A stretch of 10,377 bases of DNA from SHLJ01 sp041618535 (lineage in GTDB: Bacteria > Bacteroidota > Bacteroidia > Flavobacteriales > Flavobacteriaceae). The notes under the pieces were generated by a model, which worked only from the letters and a program-made list of their open reading frames with translations, was not told the DNA's origin and ran no database searches. Below are positions 1 to 6,137 of this stretch, in pieces. Location of the stretch: NCBI GenBank assembly GCA_041618535.1, contig JBFKFP010000098.1, forward strand, positions 1 through 10,377. The letters run 5' to 3'. Positions within the stretch are counted from its first letter, which is position 1; every line of letters starts with the position of its first letter. The translations under genes and the position numbers were made by a program.

Positions 1-217
1 TGACCTCAAGAAAGGTGAATCGGGTATAATTACGGATAGCTCTTCAGATGACATTCCATTGAAATTGCTCGAAATGGGATGTCTGCCCGGGAATGAGGTT
101 GAACTCATCCAGTACGCTCCCTACAAAGATCCCTTATACCTCAACATCAACGGTAGCCATGTCGCTATAAGAAGGCAGGTCGCGGCTTTGATTCAAATCA
201 AGAAAACGGATGGGTAA
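1..217 (+). CDS. feoA: FeoA, ferrous iron transport accessory protein (5' truncated by window edge)
   Basis: The frame beginning at base 2 is open to a TAA at 215-217 and encodes 71 residues; the true start lies just outside the window. FeoA is a small cytoplasmic SH3-like protein that supports the FeoB ferrous iron permease. The visible part has the usual FeoA order: an L-K-K-G-E-S-G opening, a central P-L-K-L-L-E-M-G-C-L-P-G-N-E-V-E-L segment, then D-P-L-Y-L-N-I-N-G-S-H-V-A-I-R-R near the end. Family members are about 75-80 residues, so only a handful of N-terminal residues seem to be missing. The stop codon lies inside the start of feoB (8-nt overlap), which indicates one operon with coupled translation. 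The operon promoter lies outside the window. Confidence 0.93.
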   Translation, partial: DLKKGESGIITDSSSDDIPLKLLEMGCLPGNEVELIQYAPYKDPLYLNINGSHVAIRRQVAALIQIKKTDG

Positions 218-2306
218 ACAGATCAATGTGGCCCTTATCGGGAATCCCAACACCGGTAAAACATCTGTTTTTAACGCCCTCACCGGATTGAAGCAAAAGG
301 TGAGCAATTATCCAGGAACAACAGTCGATAAAAAAGAAGGTGTCTGTGCACTTCAGCGTGGCCTGAAAGCACATATCATCGATCTTCCCGGCACCTATAG
401 CCTTAACGCTTCTTCATTAGATGAAAATGTCGTGGTTGACCTTCTTCTGAATAAGAACGACAGGAATTACCCGGATGTAGCTGTTATTGTGACCGATGTT
501 GAGAACCTTAAGCGAAATCTGCTTTTATTTACACAGATCAAGGACCTTAAGATCCCGACCGTTCTGGTCATCAACATGGCCGACAGGATGAAAAGGCGGG
601 GGATTTCTTTAAATATTCCTTTACTTGAGAAAAAATTACATACGCGGATAGCTGTTGTCAGTACACGGCAAAACAAGGGGATAGACGAGCTGAAATCCAT
701 CATCAACAGTTACAAGGATCTACCAACCGAGCCCTGCCTGGACACTTCAAGGATAGACCCGGAATATTTTGACAGTTTAAAACAAGCTTTCCCGAACCAG
801 GATCTGTATAAACTCTGGCTGGTTATCTCCCAGGACGTGAATTTCGGTAAGGTCTCCAGGAATACGATCGACATTAAGAAATTCAAAACGAAATCGATCT
901 CCGAATTAAAACGGCTTCAGCAGAAAGAAACCATCAAACGCTACCAGTTCATCAACTCGGTGTTGAAAGTGGGCCAGACCATAGACACCTCAAAGGCTAC
1001 CGGCTTAAGAGCAAGATTTGACCGGATATTGACTCATAAGGTCTGGGGATATGTTATTTTCTTTTTGATCCTTTTGGCTATTTTCCAGGCCATCTATGAC
1101 TGGGCAACGGTCCCTATGGATTTTATAGACGGGGCTTTTGCCACTCTCTCTCATTGGTTAAAATCAGTGCTACCGGCCGGAATGGGGACCGATCTGCTTG
1201 CGGAAGGGATTGTACCCGGACTTGGGGGCATACTGATATTTATTCCCCAGATCGCATTTCTTTTTCTATTCATATCGGTTTTGGAGGAAAGCGGTTATAT
1301 GAGCCGGGTAGTTTTTCTTATGGACCGGGTAATGCGCCGTTTTGGCCTGAGCGGTAAAAGTGTTGTCCCGCTTATTTCGGGAACTGCATGCGCTATCCCG
1401 GCCGTTATGGCAACCAGAAACATTGAAAACTGGAAAGAACGTCTTATAACCATACTGGTGGTGCCGTTCACAACCTGTTCTGCAAGGCTGCCAGTATACC
1501 TGATTATCATAGCTCTCGTTATACCGGAGGGACGATTTATGGGATTAAGCTACCAGGCACTCACCCTGATGTTATTGTATCTTCTGGGTTTTGGGTCGGC
1601 AGTATTCTCCGCCTTTCTGCTAAACAAAATTCTGCCTTTAAGAAGCAAGAGTTATTTTGTTATCGAAATGCCCAATTATAAAATTCCCTTGCTTCGGAAT
1701 GTGATGATCACTGTTGTAGAAAAAACCAAGGCATTTGTGTTCGGGGCCGGTAAGATCATCCTCGCCATTTCGATCATTTTGTTCGTTTTAGCATCAACAG
1801 GAATTGGCCGTCAATTTAACAATGCAGATTACATTGTACGAATGGAGGTAGCTGCAGATAATCTTTCCGAAGAAGAAATAGAATCACGAATCGCCAGCCA
1901 TAAGCTGAAACACTCACTGATTGGGGTGGCAGGGAAAGCGATTGAACCAGTAATTCAGCCTCTTGGTTACGACTGGAAGATAGGGATTGCCGTAATCTGT
2001 TCATTTGCAGCAAGGGAAGTTTTTGTAGGAACGCTGGCAACCATTTACAGCGTTGGACAAGACGATGAAGCAACCATTAAGAACCGAATGAAAAAGGAGA
2101 TCAATCCCGTCTCCGGCGTTCCCCTGTTCAATTTTGCTTCTGGCATTTCCTTGCTTCTGTTCTATGCATTTGCCATGCAGTGCATGAGCACATTAGCCAT
2201 AGTAAAGCGCGAAACGAATAGCTGGAAATGGCCGCTGGCCCAGCTGGTATTCATGACCGGCCTGGCTTATGTAATTGCATTAATAGTTTACCAGATCTTG
2301 AAATAG
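210..2306 (+). CDS. feoB: FeoB, ferrous iron transport GTPase/permease
   Basis: Inner-membrane Fe(II) importer of 698 residues. The N-terminal G domain shows G1 as GNPNTGKTS (11-19), a switch region NYPGTT (33-38), G3 DLPG (58-61), G4 NMAD (122-125) and a G5-like S-T-R near 151-153. A helical regulatory stretch follows, to about residue 260. The membrane part has two Gate-type halves, with the conserved cysteines Cys394 (in G-T-A-C-A-I-P) and Cys423 (in T-T-C-S-A-R-L-P-V-Y) and the A-A-R-E-V-F-V-G-T motif near residue 598. The length is normal for a FeoB without extra C-terminal domains. The ATG at 210 overlaps the end of feoA in another frame and lies immediately before the G1 strand, so this start is secure. 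The gene is followed after 36 nt by a small Cys-rich partner gene. Function is confident from motifs and context. Confidence 0.97.
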   Translation: MGKQINVALIGNPNTGKTSVFNALTGLKQKVSNYPGTTVDKKEGVCALQRGLKAHIIDLPGTYSLNASSLDENVVVDLLLNKNDRNYPDVAVIVTDVENLKRNLLLFTQIKDLKIPTVLVINMADRMKRRGISLNIPLLEKKLHTRIAVVSTRQNKGIDELKSIINSYKDLPTEPCLDTSRIDPEYFDSLKQAFPNQDLYKLWLVISQDVNFGKVSRNTIDIKKFKTKSISELKRLQQKETIKRYQFINSVLKVGQTIDTSKATGLRARFDRILTHKVWGYVIFFLILLAIFQAIYDWATVPMDFIDGAFATLSHWLKSVLPAGMGTDLLAEGIVPGLGGILIFIPQIAFLFLFISVLEESGYMSRVVFLMDRVMRRFGLSGKSVVPLISGTACAIPAVMATRNIENWKERLITILVVPFTTCSARLPVYLIIIALVIPEGRFMGLSYQALTLMLLYLLGFGSAVFSAFLLNKILPLRSKSYFVIEMPNYKIPLLRNVMITVVEKTKAFVFGAGKIILAISIILFVLASTGIGRQFNNADYIVRMEVAADNLSEEEIESRIASHKLKHSLIGVAGKAIEPVIQPLGYDWKIGIAVICSFAAREVFVGTLATIYSVGQDDEATIKNRMKKEINPVSGVPLFNFASGISLLLFYAFAMQCMSTLAIVKRETNSWKWPLAQLVFMTGLAYVIALIVYQILK

Positions 2307-2325
2307 TGTAAGTAAGTTATAGAAA

Positions 2326-2341
2326 TTTAGACTTAGGTAAC
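2326..2341 (+). promoter_or_regulatory. Possible DtxR-family operator-like sequence ahead of the small Cys-rich gene
   Basis: The 16 bases TTTAGACTTAGGTAAC share their first nine bases (TTTAGACTT), and 12 of 16 overall, with the palindrome in the divergent regulator/receptor intergenic region (6092-6107). The site lies just before the ATG at 2343. As a palindrome it is weak, and no TAnnTTTG box follows it, so it may be a chance similarity. Confidence 0.25.
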
Positions 2342-2342
2342 A

Positions 2343-2486
2343 ATGACCAACGAGAGTATTCAAACAACGATTGTAGTTATAGCTGTGTTGCTTGCTTTAA
2401 TGTTCCTGATTCGGAAATTCATCTGGTCGCCAAAAAGGAAATCCCATTCCTCAGCATGCGATGAGGACAACTGTGGTTGTCATTGA
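2343..2486 (+). CDS. FeoB-associated Cys-rich membrane protein (47 aa)
   Basis: A short frame from ATG 2343 to TGA 2484-2486 encodes 47 residues. It has a short polar N-terminus, one hydrophobic helix at about residues 9-24 (T-I-V-V-I-A-V-L-L-A-L-M-F-L-I), a basic stretch (R-K-F-I-W-S-P-K-R-K-S) and a C-terminus with three cysteines and a histidine (C-D-E-D-N-C-G-C-H). This matches the small 'FeoB-associated Cys-rich membrane protein' family found after feoB in many bacteria, whose exact role is unsettled. By the positive-inside rule the Cys tail should face the cytoplasm, where it could receive or sense imported iron; that is inference. It starts 36 nt after feoB, so it is probably the third gene of the feo operon. 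No clear Shine-Dalgarno is present, and an operator-like sequence lies directly before the ATG. The gene ends 2 nt before the stop of the convergent peptidase. Confidence 0.8.
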   Translation: MTNESIQTTIVVIAVLLALMFLIRKFIWSPKRKSHSSACDEDNCGCH

Positions 2487-2488
2487 GT

Positions 2489-4519
2489 TTACTTCTCATC
2501 CCTGTATTTATTCAACCATGCCAGGGTATGAGCCACTTTGGTGATCAACTGGCTGGGCCGGTTTGCAATGCCGTGAGAGGCGCCAGGAATTTCCACCAAT
2601 ACCGTTTCTATTTTTCTCAATTTCAAGGCATGATATAACTGCTTGGCCTCACTGGGCGGTGTCCTCAGATCATTCATGCCTACCATCACCATGGTCGGGG
2701 TCTCGATATTAGCAACCAATGATATGGGCGAGAACTTCCAATATGTCTCCCAGTTTTCCCAGGGTTGACCGGGGTAACGGGAATAGGCGTATCCGTAATA
2801 ATTATCAGCGACCAGGGTTTTAGAAATCCAGTTCACCACAGGCTTAGCGACCACAGCTGCTTTAAAACGATTGTTCTTGCCGATGATCCAGGCCGTCATT
2901 ATTCCTCCCGCACTTCCACCGGTAACGTAAAGTTCATCAGGATCTGCCAGTCCCTTTTCAATCAGGTGATCAACCCCGTCCATTACATCATTATAGTCCT
3001 CTCCCGGGTAGTTGTGATATAAGAGGTTCCCGAATTCTTCCCCGTAACTTGTACTGCCCCGAGGGTTAGGGTAGAAGACCAGGTAGCCATCTGCAGCATA
3101 TAGCTGGATTTCAGCGGTGAAACGATCACCGTAATTGGAAATAGGCCCTCCGTGATTTTCAACCAGCAATGGGTATTTTTTTGAGGAATCGTACTGCGGT
3201 GGTTTCACGATCCATCCCTGTATATCACGGCCATCTACGCTCGATTTATACCAGACCTCTTCAACTTTTCCAAGCTCACGCTCCCCTAAAACATCTTTAT
3301 TGAGATCCGTTATTTTTTTCAGTTTCATCTTCGGGCCAAATACGGCCAATTCTGCAGGATGATAGGGCGTTGTATATGTATAAGCTACCCGGCCGTTAAG
3401 CGAAACAGAGAAAGAACCCCCGCCATAAGGACGGCCTATGGAATTTCCGCCGAGGTTGTCGGCCAGTTTTTTGAGTTTTCCGTTCAAATCCACATAGGCG
3501 ATCTTGGTGTTACCCTTGTCGTCATATAAAAGATAAAGGCCTTTCCCATCCTTATCCCAGTGAATGTCCTCTACACTCCTGTCCAGGTCTGCGGTCAGGA
3601 TCTTCCGCCCGGAACCATCCGGATTCATGATGTTCAATTGACTTGTCTGGTAAGCCTGGACCTTGTCTTTAAAGCTTAAGAATGCGATTTTATCGCCTTG
3701 AGGTGAGACCACCGGATTGCTGTCAGGTCCCTGCTGGTCTGTGAGCTGCTCGATCTCTTTGGTGGCTACATCAACCCTGTATACTTCACTGTTCCTGAAG
3801 TCGTATTCCCAATCAGTGTTCCTGTTTGAAGAAAAGTAAATGTACGCTCCGCTAGGAGAAAAAGATAGATTCCCTCTATGATTAAAGTTTCCGCTGGTTA
3901 GTTGCCTGGCCGTTCCGCCTTCAGCAGGAATTATGAAAATATGGGTAAACCCGGTCGGCATATAGCCTGTTCCATCGGCTTCGTGTTTCAGCCTGTCGGT
4001 GATCCGGGGGGCATCGGCCCACTTGGCGCCCTTTGGCTTCTCAGGCATACTGGCCACAACCGGTGGTTTCTCATCTACAAACATGCTGAATGCCAAATGA
4101 CTCCCATCCGGCGACCAGACAAGATTTCCCGGGGATCTTTCCAACTGGGACAATTTCGCAATCTGGCCACTCTTCATCCAGTACATATACAGTTCGCTTC
4201 CCTCATCGGTAGAACTTACAAATGCGAGTCGCCTTCCATCGGGAGACCAACTGGCCTGGGATTCGCTTACCTCCCTGGAGGTTAGCTTCCGATGGTTGCT
4301 CCCATCACTATTGATGATCCAGAGGTTTCCTACCCTGCGGTCCTCCATGATATCATATCCATTTCTGCGGTACACAACCTCGCTGCCATCCGGGGAAATT
4401 TGCGGATCGGAAACGAATTCCAGTCCGAACACATCCAGCGCCTGGAACGGTTTTTTCTGAATTTGCCCGTAGCCGTTCACTAATGCAAAAAGTACGAGAA
4501 GAAGAAAATATCTTGTCAT
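2489..4519 (-). CDS. Secreted S9-family (prolyl oligopeptidase-like) dipeptidyl/acylaminoacyl peptidase
   Basis: A 676-residue exported serine peptidase. An N-terminal signal sequence (T-R-Y-F-L-L-L-V-L-F-A-L-V-N-G, residues 2-16) indicates export to the periplasm or beyond. Residues of about 30-400 form a TolB/PD40-type beta-propeller with repeated S-P-D-G-like signatures (42-45 and 92-95, then further copies including S-P-S-G and S-P-Q-G). The C-terminal alpha/beta-hydrolase domain has HGGP (456-459), NPRGS (485-489), the nucleophile elbow GGSAGG with Ser536, Asp617 in N-D-L-R-T-P, and His649 in A-S-H-G, giving a complete Ser-Asp-His triad. Family members remove dipeptides or acylated residues from oligopeptides; the specificity here is not readable. 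It lies 64 nt downstream of the ZIP transporter on the same strand, but two hairpins sit in that gap, so co-transcription with the metal genes is uncertain. Confidence 0.92.
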   Translation of the reverse strand: MTRYFLLLVLFALVNGYGQIQKKPFQALDVFGLEFVSDPQISPDGSEVVYRRNGYDIMEDRRVGNLWIINSDGSNHRKLTSREVSESQASWSPDGRRLAFVSSTDEGSELYMYWMKSGQIAKLSQLERSPGNLVWSPDGSHLAFSMFVDEKPPVVASMPEKPKGAKWADAPRITDRLKHEADGTGYMPTGFTHIFIIPAEGGTARQLTSGNFNHRGNLSFSPSGAYIYFSSNRNTDWEYDFRNSEVYRVDVATKEIEQLTDQQGPDSNPVVSPQGDKIAFLSFKDKVQAYQTSQLNIMNPDGSGRKILTADLDRSVEDIHWDKDGKGLYLLYDDKGNTKIAYVDLNGKLKKLADNLGGNSIGRPYGGGSFSVSLNGRVAYTYTTPYHPAELAVFGPKMKLKKITDLNKDVLGERELGKVEEVWYKSSVDGRDIQGWIVKPPQYDSSKKYPLLVENHGGPISNYGDRFTAEIQLYAADGYLVFYPNPRGSTSYGEEFGNLLYHNYPGEDYNDVMDGVDHLIEKGLADPDELYVTGGSAGGIMTAWIIGKNNRFKAAVVAKPVVNWISKTLVADNYYGYAYSRYPGQPWENWETYWKFSPISLVANIETPTMVMVGMNDLRTPPSEAKQLYHALKLRKIETVLVEIPGASHGIANRPSQLITKVAHTLAWLNKYRDEK

Positions 4520-4528
4520 GATGGTGGT

Positions 4529-4543
4529 CTCATTTTTAATGAG
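4529..4543 (-). other. Perfect 6-bp hairpin just upstream of the S9 peptidase start
   Basis: CTCATT, a 3-nt loop and AATGAG form a perfect inverted repeat that ends 9 nt before the peptidase start codon (minus strand). It lies where a ribosome would bind, so it could modulate initiation. It has no U-tract of terminator type and is short enough to be coincidental. Confidence 0.3.
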
Positions 4544-4572
4544 CCTGAAGATAAGGAATATTCAATTTATCA

Positions 4573-4590
4573 GGGGTGAAATATTACCCC
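4573..4590 (-). other. GC-rich hairpin spanning the ZIP transporter stop codon
   Basis: GGGGTGA, loop AATA and TTACCCC pair over seven positions, with one G-T wobble. The TAA of the ZIP gene (4586-4584, minus strand) lies inside the structure. No run of T follows on the minus strand, so it is not a canonical intrinsic terminator. It may slow transcription or protect the 3' end of the regulator-ZIP mRNA, separating it from the peptidase gene. Confidence 0.35.
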
Positions 4591-5405
4591 AATCCCACAT
4601 CGAGGGTCATCATGATGATAAAACCACCGATAAAGCCAAGAACGGCAATGTCTGTATATTTATCCCTCTGTGTTTCCGGGATTACTTCTTCAACCACAAC
4701 AAAGATCATGGCCCCGGCAGCAAAAGCCAGAGCATATGGCAGAACCGGAGTGAAAAAGGTTACGGCAACAGCCCCGATAACGGCGGCAATAGGTTCAACA
4801 ATAGCTGATAACTGACCGTACCACCAGCTCTTAAACTTACTTACCCCTTCTCGTCTCAGAGGCATGGAAACCGCAAGTCCCTCCGGGAAATTTTGTATGC
4901 CGATCCCTAAGGCGAGGGCTACGGCTCCTCCTATTGTAGCTTCGGGCATACCGGCCGCAACGCCCCCGAATAAAACCCCTACGGCAAGTCCTTCCGGGAT
5001 GTTATGAAGGGCAATGGCAAGCACCAGTAGCGTTGTTCTGTGCCAGGGGGTCTTCACCCCTTCTTTTTCGCTTTCTTTAAAATTGATATGCAGGTGAGGA
5101 AGAAGTTTATCCAGTCCGTAAATGAATATGGCACCAAGGGCGAATCCGACGGCTGCAGGAATTACTTTTACAAATCCCTCTCCCGGACTCATTTCGATTC
5201 CTGGCGACAGAAGACTCCAGAAACTGGCGGCCACCATCACGCCGCCTGTAAAACCAAGCATTCCATCCAGGAGTGCGCGGTTCATGCCTTTGAAAAAGAA
5301 GACAAGTGCGGCACCGGCAGCGGTCAGTATCCAGGTAAATAAGGAGGCATACAAGGCTCCCAAAATGGGATCTATAGATTCAAAATAGTTCAGGATTTGG
5401 TCCAT
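4584..5405 (-). CDS. ZIP-family divalent metal transporter (GufA/ZupT-like)
   Basis: An inner-membrane protein of 273 residues with about eight hydrophobic segments. The two ZIP signature helices are present: TM4 has HNIPEG (134-139, His134, Asn135, Glu138) and TM5 has QNFPEG (171-176, Gln171, Asn172, Glu175). Together with Glu204 of the following E-P motif these give a plausible binuclear metal site like that described for bacterial ZIPs. A loop before TM4 contains H-L-H (104-106), a possible metal-collecting feature. ZIPs import Zn, Fe, Mn or related ions into the cytoplasm; selectivity cannot be read from sequence. The gene starts only 5 nt after the DtxR-family regulator stop, so the two are co-transcribed. 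This suggests that the ion is the one sensed by that regulator and that it arrives through the divergent TonB-dependent receptor. Confidence 0.93.
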   Translation of the reverse strand: MDQILNYFESIDPILGALYASLFTWILTAAGAALVFFFKGMNRALLDGMLGFTGGVMVAASFWSLLSPGIEMSPGEGFVKVIPAAVGFALGAIFIYGLDKLLPHLHINFKESEKEGVKTPWHRTTLLVLAIALHNIPEGLAVGVLFGGVAAGMPEATIGGAVALALGIGIQNFPEGLAVSMPLRREGVSKFKSWWYGQLSAIVEPIAAVIGAVAVTFFTPVLPYALAFAAGAMIFVVVEEVIPETQRDKYTDIAVLGFIGGFIIMMTLDVGLG

Positions 5406-5410
5406 ATCTT

Positions 5411-6070
5411 CTAATTGATTATTACATATAGGTTCTTCGCGATCAAGTTTGAGATGACTTTGGTCTTCTCCTTGGTTTTAATCGTCATCGAATCATCGAA
5501 GGTCTCCTTCGACAAAACCTTTAGCTGGGTGCCAAGATTAATTCCATTCTTGTCAAGGTATCTCAGGAATTTAGATGATGAATCAACAACTCCTACACAA
5601 AAACAAACAGACCCGGGATCAACCTCGGCCAGGACAACCTTTTGCGATGGCTTGAACTGTCCTTCACTATCGGGAATCGGATCGCCATGCGGATCATGGG
5701 TAGGAAATCCAAGATAGGCATCCAGTTCAGCAGTGAGTTTTTCCGAACGAACATGTTCGAGTTGTTCGGCCACATCATGAACTTCATCCCATGAAAAATT
5801 CAGTTTCTCCACGAGAAAAACTTCCCATAGCCTGTGCTTCCGTATGATCTTTATAGCCACCTTCTCTCCTTCGGGTGTCAGCCTAACACCCTGGTATTTC
5901 ATATAGTTGACCAACCCCTTTTCCGAAAGTCTTTGAATCATATCTGTCACCGACGAGGCCTTTGTCATTAAACGAGTTGCAAGAGCATTGGTGCTCACTT
6001 TAACCGCCCCCTGATCACTGATGTGATAAATGGCTTTAAGGTAGTTTTCTTCGCTTCTCGTATTTCTCAT
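5411..6070 (-). CDS. DtxR/MntR-family metal-dependent transcriptional repressor with C-terminal FeoA-like domain
   Basis: A 219-residue cytoplasmic regulator. Residues 1-65 form the winged helix-turn-helix (S-E-E-N-Y-L-K-A-I-Y opening, recognition region S-S-V-T-D-M-I-Q-R-L). Residues of about 66-120 are the dimerisation and metal-binding domain with R-K-H-R-L-W-E (His79, Glu83), V-H-D (His98) and E-Q-L-E-H (Glu102, Glu105, His106). Residues of about 140-219 match the SH3-like/FeoA C-terminal domain of long DtxR members. Compared with Corynebacterium DtxR from memory, the C102 position is Glu, as in Mn-sensing MntR, while the M10 position is Asn9 rather than Met or Asp. The metal could therefore be Mn or Fe. 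With metal bound, the family represses uptake genes. It leads an operon with the ZIP gene and faces the TonB receptor over a palindrome it may bind. The ATG at 6070 fits the family N-terminus; no Shine-Dalgarno is visible. Confidence 0.93.
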   Translation of the reverse strand: MRNTRSEENYLKAIYHISDQGAVKVSTNALATRLMTKASSVTDMIQRLSEKGLVNYMKYQGVRLTPEGEKVAIKIIRKHRLWEVFLVEKLNFSWDEVHDVAEQLEHVRSEKLTAELDAYLGFPTHDPHGDPIPDSEGQFKPSQKVVLAEVDPGSVCFCVGVVDSSSKFLRYLDKNGINLGTQLKVLSKETFDDSMTIKTKEKTKVISNLIAKNLYVIIN

Positions 6071-6083
6071 ACAACGAAATTAA

Positions 6084-6091
6084 CAAATATT
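6084..6091 (-). promoter_or_regulatory. Possible -7 promoter box for the regulator-ZIP operon
   Basis: On the minus strand this reads AATATTTG, one mismatch from the Bacteroidota TAnnTTTG box, 13 nt before the regulator ATG. It abuts the palindrome at 6092-6107, which would cover the upstream promoter half and allow autoregulation. No clear -33 TTG was found, so this is tentative. Confidence 0.3.
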
Positions 6092-6107
6092 TTTAGACTT
6101 GCCTAAA
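6092..6107. promoter_or_regulatory. Putative DtxR/MntR-family operator shared by divergent metal genes
   Basis: TTTAGACTTGCCTAAA is an imperfect palindrome: the outer five bases on each side (TTTAG/CTAAA) pair perfectly and one further inner C/G pair matches. A/T-rich ATATTT runs flank both sides. The TTTAG/CTAAA arms resemble the TTAGG/CCTAA arms of DtxR/IdeR iron boxes. It lies 8 nt upstream of the receptor -7 box, over its spacer and -33 region, and 21 nt upstream of the regulator start. A repressor bound here could shut both directions. Binding by the adjacent regulator is inferred from position and resemblance. Confidence 0.6.
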
Positions 6108-6115
6108 TATTTTTT

Positions 6116-6123
6116 TACCTTTG
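6116..6123 (+). promoter_or_regulatory. Bacteroidota-type -7 promoter box of the TonB-dependent receptor gene
   Basis: TACCTTTG is an exact match to the TAnnTTTG element. It ends 14 nt before the receptor ATG, so transcription would begin only about 8-10 nt upstream of the start codon, leaving a near-leaderless mRNA. A TTG at 6099-6101, inside the palindrome, is the closest -33 candidate, but its 14-nt spacing is shorter than usual. Confidence 0.6.
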
Positions 6124-6137
6124 TTTAAAGATATTGC

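Noticed and set aside
2487..2488. Terminator between the convergent feo operon and peptidase gene
   Set aside because: Only 2 nt separate the genes and I saw no stable hairpin with a T-run on either side.
3902..4285. A 127-codon plus-strand frame inside the S9 peptidase gene
   Set aside because: It is antisense to the propeller-coding region and its product resembles no protein family; it is a shadow frame.
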